Source: Deltaproteobacteria bacterium
GTDB lineage: Bacteria > Myxococcota_A > UBA9160 > SZUA-336
Reading direction: 5' to 3'
Assembly (NCBI GenBank): GCA_029261895.1
Contig: JAJDAK010000083.1
Location: forward strand, 1-64,000
DNA length: 64,000 nucleotides
Below the pieces are notes generated by a model. The model ran no database searches, had not been told where the DNA came from, and was given only the letters and a program-made list of their open reading frames with translations. Below, in pieces: positions 45,001 to 52,206 of this stretch (its first letter is position 1; every line of letters starts with the position of its first letter). The translations under genes and the position numbers were made by a program.

Positions 45001-45536
45001 ACGTCTGGGTTGATGCCGATCCCGAAGACCGGCCGTTCCATGGCTGGCAGGAACGACCCAAGGAAGCCAAGATCGCTCGTGCGATGATGCGCGCGCGCTA
45101 CTACCCGGGAACTCCGCGCGGTATCGCACGCACCTTCTTTCACTTTGCGGGTGCATCGTTCGGTAGCGTGCGTGGACATGAGACACGCGCCGACGGACAA
45201 GCCAAGAGTCCCGTAACTGGTTACCAGGCAATGTACCGCTACGGCAGCCATCAAAGTGGTACGCGCAGCTGGTTGCGACCGACGCTCCTAACAGATTCAT
45301 TGGTTCGCAAGAATCTAATGGGACAGGGAATCGGCCAGGGCTTCTGCCCAGATGTTCACTGCGCCAACGGCGCGCCGCGAGAAGCGTTTGTGAAGTTCGA
45401 GAAGGCGGAACCAGGAGGCAAGGACGGAGTCAGCCCGTGGGAGCCCATTGCCATGGGAATCCGCCCTACACAGGAAAGCGACAGCATGAAACATTTCCTG
45501 GCGGGCCAGTTCGTCAAGGTAAAGAGAGGGAGCTGA
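42030..45536 (+). CDS. Type II DMSO-reductase-family molybdopterin oxidoreductase, catalytic alpha subunit
   Basis: 1168 residues from the ATG at 42030 (GAGGGGG upstream), with a Tat signal containing RRDFLKG at R9-R10, so the enzyme is periplasmic. An FS0-type [4Fe-4S] site is formed by Cys70-x3-Cys74-x3-Cys78-x39-Cys118. NarG uses His at the first position; here it is Cys. The segment YTWHTDLPPGHPMVCGQQ carries Asp277, aligned to the Asp that binds molybdenum in NarG, ethylbenzene dehydrogenase and relatives, placing it in type II. Relatives act on nitrate, chlorate, selenate, dimethyl sulfide, ethylbenzene or steroid side chains. The substrate cannot be read from sequence. First gene of a five-gene operon. 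Confidence 0.92.
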   Translation: MDQNSGVKRRDFLKGAGTTLAMVAGSELLSLSLLKPASAATNPLADYPNRDWETLYRDVYAYDDSFIFVCTPNCTHNCYLKAYVKNGVITRCGPSQRFNEATDLYGTKASPRWDPRHCNKGIAVVRRFTGDRRVKSPKVRRGFKEWVDREFPRGEDGLPPAELFRRGEDTFLSIGWEEAYAMVAKVQTHLARYYSGDKGAERLLAQDYHPEMVKACEGAGTRVLKFRGGMPVLGSIKLFGQYRSANSMALLDAHIRGVEPDQAKGGSGFDNYTWHTDLPPGHPMVCGQQTIDFDLANVEYSKVAILWGMNWISTKMPDAHFLTEARMKGTRVISITTEYSSTASKSDEIIVIRPGTDPALALGVAREIIEQDLYDKKFVKGHTDLPLLVRMDTKELLRAADVIPNYKNAKLKRTKVLKPGEKVAPYATNEGHPVVSEKLREGWGDFVVWDTKSESFSAVSRDDIGKFFFARGIDPALEGTFKATIDGAEVELRPVFDLVRQHLRDTWSPENVQKVTWAPQSAVKSLAQQCAANPEGVLFVVGMGPNQMFNADQKDRAILLVASLTRNVGFRGGNVGSYAGNYRAAYFNGMPQYMSEDPFDPELDPEKKVRIRPTVRMQSAHYYSHGDTPLDVHGKIYNGKTHMPLPTKHLWFSASNSLLGNAKGHYDVVMNLLRHPAYRAKSQSKRMIDAVIVNEWWWTGSCEYADMVMAVDSWGEYNVHDMTNSCTNPFMQVMPLSKVGRIHNTRSDSQIYAGVAGKLAEITGDKRFNDYWHFIEKDKAATYIQRVLDHSNVTKGYQFKDLLEKAEKGIPVMMMGRSYPKFIGYEQSVECLPWYNRTGRLEFLRDEPEFRMHGENIPLHREPIDSTFHEPNVIVAAPHPLIRPDTPKDMGFSSKDLRGETRQVRNVILTPDELLKTKHPLMKHGFTHQWITPKYRHSVHTLVADLDLLAVWWGPYGDMYRHDKRSPWIGEGYVDINPTDAKELGIGDGDYVWVDADPEDRPFHGWQERPKEAKIARAMMRARYYPGTPRGIARTFFHFAGASFGSVRGHETRADGQAKSPVTGYQAMYRYGSHQSGTRSWLRPTLLTDSLVRKNLMGQGIGQGFCPDVHCANGAPREAFVKFEKAEPGGKDGVSPWEPIAMGIRPTQESDSMKHFLAGQFVKVKRGS

Positions 45537-45540
45537 GCGC

Positions 45541-46683
45541 ATGGGAAAGGTATTCAATTGGCAGTTGGGCCGAGAGATGGAGTATCCGTACGAAGATGCT
45601 CGCCCCGATCGGCAAATCTCTTGGGTCTTTGATCTAAACAAGTGCATCGCATGCCAGACTTGTTCTATCGCGTGCAAGATGACGTGGACCTCCGGGCGCG
45701 GCCAGGAGTACATGTTCTGGAACAATGTCGAGACCAAACCCTATGGGGGATACCCCAAGGCCTGGGACCTAAAGGTGCTAGAGAAGATTGGGCCGGGATC
45801 TTGGAGCGACGGCAAGTACGAAGGCAAGACGATCTTTGAAGCAGCGGATCCGGTCAAAGAGAAGATGGCGGGTTATCGTCCCGGTGACGAAGAGTGGAAC
45901 CACCCCAACATCGGCGAGGATCTGATCGCGGGCGGCGAGATGCCACAGGGTGCACACATCAAGGACGAGACTCACCCGCTCTGGTTCTTCTACATGCCGC
46001 GGATTTGCAACCACTGCACACATCCAGCATGTCTTGCAGCCTGCCCCCGCAAGGCCATCTACAAACGCAAAGAAGACGGCATCGTGCTGATCGATCAGAG
46101 CCGTTGCCGTGGGTATCGTGAGTGTGTCAAGGGTTGCCCCTATGGCAAGTCTCTCTTTCGCCCCAACCATGAAGTCTCAGAGAAGTGCATCGGCTGCTAT
46201 CCAAAAGTCGAAAAAGGCAGACAGACTCAGTGCGTGGAGAATTGCATCGGCAAGATTCGGGGTCAGGGTTTTCTAACGGACCTCACCAAAGGAGAGGCCA
46301 ATCCGGACAATCCAATCGACTATCTGGTTCATATTCGTAAGCTGGCCCTGCCGCTTTATCCACAGTTTGGAACCGGGCCGAATGTCTACTACATCCCACC
46401 AATCCACACTCCCACGGACTTCCTCGAACAGATGTTCGGTGGCGGCGTTCAGCAGTCGATTGAAGCTTACCGAAACATTCCAAACGATCCGAAGCTGGCG
46501 GGGTTGCTCCAGCTCTTCGGTAGCTCACCTGAGATCATGGAACGCTTCAAGGTCAAGGACGATGTGGCGTACGGCTACAACAAGAAGGGGAAAGAAGTTG
46601 CCGCAGTTCCCCTCACGGAACCCCCACAGATGCGCAAGGGCTACGACAAGAAACTCGATGTCTATCGACTCGATGTGACCTAA
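45541..46683 (+). CDS. Iron-sulfur beta subunit of the molybdoenzyme
   Basis: 380 residues, starting 4 bp after the alpha stop with GAGGGAG upstream. Four ferredoxin-type clusters are visible: CIACQTCSIACKMTW, CNHCTHPACLAACPRKA, CRGYRECVKGCPYGK and CIGCYPKVEKGRQTQCVENC. In the third, Tyr192 replaces the cysteine, where NarH has Trp, predicting a [3Fe-4S] cluster. The tail (DFLEQMFGGGVQQSIEAYR) is of NarH/EbdB type. It carries electrons between the molybdenum site and the heme subunit. It lacks its own signal and should be exported with alpha. Confidence 0.93.
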   Translation: MGKVFNWQLGREMEYPYEDARPDRQISWVFDLNKCIACQTCSIACKMTWTSGRGQEYMFWNNVETKPYGGYPKAWDLKVLEKIGPGSWSDGKYEGKTIFEAADPVKEKMAGYRPGDEEWNHPNIGEDLIAGGEMPQGAHIKDETHPLWFFYMPRICNHCTHPACLAACPRKAIYKRKEDGIVLIDQSRCRGYRECVKGCPYGKSLFRPNHEVSEKCIGCYPKVEKGRQTQCVENCIGKIRGQGFLTDLTKGEANPDNPIDYLVHIRKLALPLYPQFGTGPNVYYIPPIHTPTDFLEQMFGGGVQQSIEAYRNIPNDPKLAGLLQLFGSSPEIMERFKVKDDVAYGYNKKGKEVAAVPLTEPPQMRKGYDKKLDVYRLDVT

Positions 46684-46709
46684 GACGAAACTGAAGGAGG
46701 AAATCAGAG

Positions 46710-47606
46710 ATGGCGAGAGTCTGCAGCTTCGTAATCGCGGTCGCGTTCTTGTGGATCGGTCTTGGCTTCCTGTCATCCAACGCGGATGCACAGGCGGCTG
46801 ATCCAGCTGAAGTGCGTGTGGTCTTTGTACGGGACGGGGTCTTTACTAGCCCAACCGACCCAGCGTGGGATCAGATTCCAGAGACGCGCCACGCATTAAT
46901 GGCGCAGATGATAGCGGTGCCACACGGCGGGGGCAGCGTCTCCGAGATTTCCGTGCGTGCCATCCACGATGGCGACCGAATTGCGATCCGCCTGGAATGG
47001 GCCGACCTGAGCGCAGACATCGGTGTGGGGGTGAATACGTTTCGCGACGCCGCCGCAATCGGTTTTCCAGTCGGGCGGCCGGAGATTACACCCTCCCCTT
47101 TCATGGGTGATGAAGAGCATCCCGTTGTCATCTGGCAATGGGCGGCCGATTTCGACGCGGACGCGGAGGGCAAGAGTCGCTTTGGTACACGCTACCCGCA
47201 TAGCGAGGGAGTTTGGATCTTCCCGCAGGACTTGAGTGTGCGTCAACAGGTGCGTGGCTGGAGAGGCGCAAACGCAGTGATCGAATACGTGGCCCATGGC
47301 TTCGGTACGCTCACACCACGCATCGAGACAAGCGTGGAGGGCTCAAGTGAACACAAAGATGGTAAATGGAACGTCGTGCTTCGACGCAAACTCTCAACTT
47401 CGAATACCGAGGACCCGGCGTTTGTGCCCGGTGAAGCTTCGTCGCTAATTCTCGCGGTTTGGGACGGTGCAAAAGAAGAGGTCAACGGTCGCAAGGCCGT
47501 CACATACCAGTGGATTCCCGCGAAACTGGATGGAACCCAATCGACCACAGCGCGGGCAGATGTAGGAGCGCAGGGAGATGCAGGAGGCCCGGATGCAGAT
47601 GAGTAG
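46710..47606 (+). CDS. Heme b gamma subunit, ethylbenzene-dehydrogenase-type
   Basis: 298 residues with its own signal peptide (VAFLWIGLGFLSSNADAQ) and AAGGAGG upstream. The mature beta sandwich includes PTDPAWDQIPETRHALMAQM, RAIHDGDRIAIRLEWADLSA and AAIGFPVGRPEITPSPFMGD, the pattern of DdhC/EbdC heme-b subunits, which ligate heme with Met and Lys. The PFMG Met is a plausible ligand. Having no membrane anchor, it suggests a soluble periplasmic complex that passes electrons to or from a cytochrome c, rather than a NarI-type quinol oxidase. Confidence 0.88.
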   Translation: MARVCSFVIAVAFLWIGLGFLSSNADAQAADPAEVRVVFVRDGVFTSPTDPAWDQIPETRHALMAQMIAVPHGGGSVSEISVRAIHDGDRIAIRLEWADLSADIGVGVNTFRDAAAIGFPVGRPEITPSPFMGDEEHPVVIWQWAADFDADAEGKSRFGTRYPHSEGVWIFPQDLSVRQQVRGWRGANAVIEYVAHGFGTLTPRIETSVEGSSEHKDGKWNVVLRRKLSTSNTEDPAFVPGEASSLILAVWDGAKEEVNGRKAVTYQWIPAKLDGTQSTTARADVGAQGDAGGPDADE

Positions 47607-48321
47607 TCAAGTTTCGACGGAGATTTCGTTTAGCCAAGATCGTGCCCGCGTCTATCGTGCGTTAGCTCAGGTGTTTCGTGTACCGGATGTGGCCACGATC
47701 CGTGAAGCCTGCGAGCGCGACCTGCCCGAACTCTGTCAGGCCATGGAGCGGTTAACGAGTGAATCCTCATCGGAAGAAATCACCAGACTGCTCGGCGAGG
47801 CTCGCACACTATATGACGTATTTGCTGCGGCTCAACTCGAAGAGCTTCGCGCTGGACACTATCGTGCGTTTGATGAGAGCAGTGGCACGCGCTGTGCACC
47901 GACGGAAATGGATCAGCTCGGAGGTGTGCCACAACTCGAACTCACGCGTACTTTCGAAATGGCCGACGTCGCAGGTTTTTACAAAGCATTTGGTGTTGAA
48001 GTAGGAGATACGGGAGAGCGTGTCGATCATATCGCGGTGGAGCTCGAGTTTATGAACCTGCTTGCTGTGAAGGAGTCGATCGCACTCCAAGAAGAAGGCG
48101 AAGGCGAACACGCAGAGATTTGCCGCAACGCCTCGCGAGTATTCCTACGCGACCATCTGGGTCGCTGGGCTTCACGCTTCGGCGAAGCTCTCGCCAAAGC
48201 GGATGGAGATTCGATCTACAGCATAGCTGGGCGTTTGCTGGAAGACTTTGTCGGGTTTGACGCGCGGCGGATCAAAGCGGCCGACGCACCTCTGCATCGC
48301 ATCGCAATCAAGGACAACTAG
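47593..48321 (+). CDS. TorD/DmsD-family molybdoenzyme maturation chaperone
   Basis: 242 residues from the ATG at 47593, preceded by AGGAGG inside the end of the gamma gene; ATGs at 47578 and 47599 are alternatives. All-helical protein with family features: ARVYRALAQVFRVP, the MDQLGGVPQLELTRTFEMAD segment with a following VAGFYKAFGVEV, and DHIAVELEFMNLLAVKE, whose E-x2-MN-x2 core is diagnostic of TorD-like chaperones. It should bind the alpha-subunit Tat signal until cofactor insertion is done. The overlap with gamma and position in the operon support this. Confidence 0.9.
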   Translation: MQMSSQVSTEISFSQDRARVYRALAQVFRVPDVATIREACERDLPELCQAMERLTSESSSEEITRLLGEARTLYDVFAAAQLEELRAGHYRAFDESSGTRCAPTEMDQLGGVPQLELTRTFEMADVAGFYKAFGVEVGDTGERVDHIAVELEFMNLLAVKESIALQEEGEGEHAEICRNASRVFLRDHLGRWASRFGEALAKADGDSIYSIAGRLLEDFVGFDARRIKAADAPLHRIAIKDN

Positions 48322-48327
48322 CCAGTC

Positions 48328-48807
48328 GTGACCATCGAAGAGATCGTATTCGAGTTCAACGTCTTTGATAAACACGGTGAGTCGTTAGGCGGTAACAAGG
48401 GCGAGACCCCGCGAATCTTCGAGGTCGGTGCGGGCGAGATGCTACCCGCGTTGGAAAAGGAACTTCTGCAGATGAAAGAGGGTGAGTATCGATCCGTTGT
48501 ACTTGCGCCGGCGGAGGCTTACGGGCCGGTCCGAGACGATGCCTTCTGCGAGTTTCCGTTGGAGAGTATCCCCGAGAAGGCCCGTCAGGTAGGACGCAAG
48601 GTCATGGGCCGCGCGCCGGACGGGACTGAGGATATGTTCGATGTCGTGGAGATTCGTGGAGACAAAGTCGTCCTCGATATGAACCACCCGCTCGCTGGAC
48701 AAACGCTGCGTTTCGAGATAACGCTGCTCGGCAAGACCAGCCGCGAACCGGAGGCAGCGAGCGCTCCCTCAACACGAGGCGATGCCGTCCGGTCGTTTCG
48801 CGTGTGA
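48328..48807 (+). CDS. SlyD-like FKBP-type peptidyl-prolyl isomerase
   Basis: 159 residues with a GTG start 6 bp after the chaperone stop. It has the FKBP/SlyD layout: EFNVFDKHGESLGGNKGETP, FEVGAGEMLPALEKELLQM, then the insert-in-flap region EGEYRSVVLAPAEAYGPVRD, and DMNHPLAGQTLRFEITLLG, the SlyD signature. SlyD-type proteins isomerise prolines and often supply metals or fold metalloenzymes. Its place as last gene of the molybdoenzyme operon suggests a dedicated folding role, which is inference. The short tail (SREPEAASAPSTRG) lacks the His-rich SlyD extension. Confidence 0.88.
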   Translation: MTIEEIVFEFNVFDKHGESLGGNKGETPRIFEVGAGEMLPALEKELLQMKEGEYRSVVLAPAEAYGPVRDDAFCEFPLESIPEKARQVGRKVMGRAPDGTEDMFDVVEIRGDKVVLDMNHPLAGQTLRFEITLLGKTSREPEAASAPSTRGDAVRSFRV

Positions 48808-48980
48808 CCCGACATGCGCCCCATGCTGGCCAGGGGGTGCAAATGGCGGCAACGGACACGCTCCGTCGTCTCGGCTCCCTCTTCAATACGTCATACCCGC
48901 TCGAACGGGAAAATGCAGCTATCGCTTAAAAACGACCGTCGTGTCTCCGATAAATATGAGCTGTGAGACAGAGTGACACC

Positions 48981-50810
48981 ATGAAGATTCTCTTAGTGCA
49001 CGGGGAGGAGTACGCCGGTGCGCTTGCCTCAATGGGGCACAAAGTCTTCGTGTATTCGCCCGAGCAGACGCAGATTCAAGAGAGTACAGGCGTCGCGGAA
49101 TTCTCACTCCAGCATGCGATCGAGCAAGCCAGTTTTGAGCCGGATCTCGTATTGATTAAGCTCATTGGTGGCCGACCTCTATTGAACGACCTTGCGGCGT
49201 GTCCGTATCGTCTCGTTGCGTATGTCTACGATTCTATGCTGAATCACTTCTGGCTGCGCCACTATCTGAAACTCTTCGATGATGTATTCGTCGATTGTAA
49301 AGACTCACTTCGACGTCTTGCCGAAGAAGGCGTCGAGGCCCATTGGCTACCTTTTGGGGTTGATCCTGCACTCTACCCGAGCGAATACGTCGAGAAGGAA
49401 GTCGACGTGGGCTTCGTCGGATCGGTTCAGGGCCGACCGCGTCGAGTCGCTATGCTCGATCTTCTCCGCGAGCACTTCACGGTACGTGCAGAGGGCGGTT
49501 GGGATTCAGACGAGTTTCTGAATGCGAAGCAGGCGTGCGCGATCTACCGTCGGTCGAGGATTGTTATCAACGAGTTACTCTTCCAGACGGTTACGTCTCG
49601 GACCTTCGAAGCCATGGCTTCGGGCAGCATGCTCTTGACGGAGTCCTGCGCGCCCGAACTTCGGGATTTTTTCACCGAAGGCATTCACCTCGATACGTTC
49701 GAACCCGAGACCCTGATCGAGAAAGTCCGGTACTACCTGGACCATGAAGAGGAACGCGAACGCATTGCTGCCGCCGGTCGTAGGAAGATACTCGCAGAGC
49801 ACACGCTGGAGCGACGCGCGGAGTTCCTCATCGAGATTGTGCGCTCGCGAACCGGACGCGGCATTCAGCGGGATATCAACCGGCGTCGTGTTCTCATGGG
49901 TCAGACCGCTTATCACTTCTGTAAGCGGTGGCCGCAGTTCGCCGCGACTCAGATTGCGGCTGCAGTAGGTATCTTGGGTTCGGTCCTCTGCGAGGAACCC
50001 GACAACGGGTCCAGCCTCTGGATGCTCGGTTTAACCGAAGCGGAGTATGGGGATAAAAGAAAAGCAGCGGAGCTGCTTGAACGCGCAGCCAAACAACTTC
50101 CGGAGGAGTATCTGGTCCTCTTTCACTTGGGCCAGCTTCTGCTGGAGGACGGGGATGAAGAGAGAGCGATTCGCCACTTCCGGAAGGGACTGGGGCGGAT
50201 CGCGAGTTTGGGCGATGAGGCGTTGGCCTCCACCTGCGCCCAACTCCAAGTTGCGAAGATCGACTGGCGATTCTGGCTTGGGCTTGGGCACCTGCTCGAT
50301 GCGCGCGGACGATGTGCTGAGCTCTACGCGTGGCACCCCGATAGCAGCCCGTTTCCTTTCTTTTCGATCGCGTACTTTGTTCGTGCCTATCGTGAGGGTG
50401 GCGGCGCAGAGGCTCTGATGGCCATCGGCGAAGCGCACTCGCATTCGGGCGCACTCTGGGATGCGACGGAGGTATTCGCTCAGGCCGCGACGGAAAGTAC
50501 GCAGAATCCCGAGAACATCTTCCGTGCCGGGACCGAGTCTCTCAAGGTCTTCCGTCGGAGCCAGGGACTCTCCTTTCTGAGCGCCGCGATCCGACTAAAG
50601 CCCGCGCTGCGAGGCCGTCTGAAGGATCTGCCACTGCGACCGGCCGAGCAGGCCGCATTGCTTTCGATCGATCAGCGACAGACCAACCGCGTACCTTTGC
50701 GACTGCAAGAGAACGGCAGCGGCACACCCGTGCGGTCAATTCCAGAATCTACATGCGTCAGCGTGAGGGAAACATCGGTCGGTAGTATCGCCCGCAGCGA
50801 AAGGCCTTGA
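48981..50810 (+). CDS. CgeB-like glycosyltransferase with C-terminal TPR-like repeats
   Basis: 609 residues from the ATG at 48981 (a GTG at 48963 is also in frame). Residues about 1-310 form a GT-B-like fold of the CgeB/DUF3880 type: KILLVHGEEYAGALASMGHK, LPFGVDPALYP, VDVGFVGSVQGRPRRVAMLD and RTFEAMASGSMLLTESCAPE, the last being the donor-binding end. Residues about 350-560 are TPR-like (AEYGDKRKAAELLERAAKQL; LLLEDGDEERAIRHFRKGL). Such proteins glycosylate proteins or glycans and use the repeats for acceptor binding. It stands alone after the molybdoenzyme operon. Confidence 0.85.
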   Translation: MKILLVHGEEYAGALASMGHKVFVYSPEQTQIQESTGVAEFSLQHAIEQASFEPDLVLIKLIGGRPLLNDLAACPYRLVAYVYDSMLNHFWLRHYLKLFDDVFVDCKDSLRRLAEEGVEAHWLPFGVDPALYPSEYVEKEVDVGFVGSVQGRPRRVAMLDLLREHFTVRAEGGWDSDEFLNAKQACAIYRRSRIVINELLFQTVTSRTFEAMASGSMLLTESCAPELRDFFTEGIHLDTFEPETLIEKVRYYLDHEEERERIAAAGRRKILAEHTLERRAEFLIEIVRSRTGRGIQRDINRRRVLMGQTAYHFCKRWPQFAATQIAAAVGILGSVLCEEPDNGSSLWMLGLTEAEYGDKRKAAELLERAAKQLPEEYLVLFHLGQLLLEDGDEERAIRHFRKGLGRIASLGDEALASTCAQLQVAKIDWRFWLGLGHLLDARGRCAELYAWHPDSSPFPFFSIAYFVRAYREGGGAEALMAIGEAHSHSGALWDATEVFAQAATESTQNPENIFRAGTESLKVFRRSQGLSFLSAAIRLKPALRGRLKDLPLRPAEQAALLSIDQRQTNRVPLRLQENGSGTPVRSIPESTCVSVRETSVGSIARSERP

Positions 50811-50945
50811 ACGCGAACCAGTGACAACGACGTACGTTAGAAGATGAAGTTGCACATTGATCATACAGGCAAGAAACATGCGGTGATGAAGATTGATATT
50901 TCACCCTGGTGACTCTCACAGGGCTTCTGCGGCATACTATGGGTA

Positions 50946-52055
50946 ATGTTGTGGTTCAGACCATCCCCGATCCGCATGGCGCGCCATATGACGAGCGTCG
51001 CTGTGCTCCTCATCGCGAGCGCGACGCCGATCACCAGCGCGCACGCCGTTGAGTACCGCTTCTATCACCCCGACCCACTGGGTTCGAACACGGTTGTCAC
51101 CGATCGTAGTGGAAACGTCGTGCAACGCGCGGTGTACTCGCCCTACGGCGAACTAACTTCGGTTGTCGATGGCCAAGGAAACTCGATCGAACCTGGTGCC
51201 GACAGCGTGCGGCATCTCTTCACGGGTCAGGAGCAGGATCCCGAAAGCGGCCTTCACTCCTTTGGTGCACGCCACTACGATCCGTTTGTTGGGCGGTTTC
51301 TTTCCGTCGACCCCGGCTTTCCGCAGGGACAGGGAAGCCTAGCCCAGCTCGGAACGCACGGCGCTGCACTCAACGGTTACGCGTACACGCTTAATCAACC
51401 CACGAAACTCATCGATCCCACCGGCGAGATAGCCGTACTCGCAGCGATCGGGATTGCAGCCACGATCGCGGGTGTCGCGCTCACGGCGTACGAGTATCAC
51501 GAATCCGGCCTGGCAACCGATCTCGCTGCCGTGGCGCAGAACCCATCGAAGGACAACTTTAGAGCATTGGCACTATCCCAACTCGAAGACGCCAGTGCGC
51601 TGGGCATCGTCTTCGGTATGGCGGAGAAAGCTTTGCCATCGACGAAGCTTGCCGGTTTGGGCAACAAGCTTCTCAAGGATGGCCCAGAAGCAGCCGTGTG
51701 GATCAGCCGCAAGATTGCTCGCTTGAATCTGGACGACGCGGGAGCCGCACTGCGGAAGTTCATGAAGAAGCTAGCGCCACGAGAGGTCAAGAACGCGGAG
51801 AAATTCACGGACATCATCGCGAATCAGGGAACGGGAATACTCGGGGGCCACCTTAAACCAACCAAACGCCAACCACATATCCTTCAACTGACGTCTGGAC
51901 ATGATTCTCGCTTGCTCTTCTATATCGGCATCGAGGACGGAAGGAAAAACTACGTCTTAGTGGATGGCGTGACAAAGGCGGATCAGCTCAAAAACAGATA
52001 TGACAACGTCCTTGACGCAGCCGAAGCGGAACGGAAACTCTTCCAGCAGAAGTGA
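50946..52055 (+). CDS. Miniature RHS-repeat protein with signal peptide and variable C-terminal (RelE-like?) domain
   Basis: 369 residues. A signal peptide (VAVLLIASATPITSAHA) leads straight into the last part of an RHS core: YHPDPLGSNTVVTDRSGNVV, GQEQDPESGLHSFGARHYDP, GRFLSVDPGFPQ and LIDPTGE. The large YD-repeat shell that usually precedes this is absent. After DPTGE come a hydrophobic stretch (IAVLAAIGIAATIAGVAL) and about 180 residues ending in a strand pattern (HILQLTSGHDSRLLFYIGIE; YVLVDGVTKADQLKNRY) loosely like RelE/HigB toxins. No immunity-like gene follows; the next gene is on the other strand. Function uncertain. Confidence 0.7.
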   Translation: MLWFRPSPIRMARHMTSVAVLLIASATPITSAHAVEYRFYHPDPLGSNTVVTDRSGNVVQRAVYSPYGELTSVVDGQGNSIEPGADSVRHLFTGQEQDPESGLHSFGARHYDPFVGRFLSVDPGFPQGQGSLAQLGTHGAALNGYAYTLNQPTKLIDPTGEIAVLAAIGIAATIAGVALTAYEYHESGLATDLAAVAQNPSKDNFRALALSQLEDASALGIVFGMAEKALPSTKLAGLGNKLLKDGPEAAVWISRKIARLNLDDAGAALRKFMKKLAPREVKNAEKFTDIIANQGTGILGGHLKPTKRQPHILQLTSGHDSRLLFYIGIEDGRKNYVLVDGVTKADQLKNRYDNVLDAAEAERKLFQQK

Positions 52056-52206
52056 GGAAATAAGAGGCACTGTGTCTCTTGCGGTAGTTCTCCCGATGCC
52101 CGGCTTTGGATCGCGTTAGGGCAGCTCGATCACCTTGCCCCTTTTTTAAATTTTGCCCCCCACACAACTCCATTCCGTATGGATGTTGGCTGCTCGGACT
52201 GTGGAC

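Noticed and set aside
50844..50912. 22-codon frame before the RHS gene
   Set aside because: Too short, with no family resemblance or ribosome binding site.
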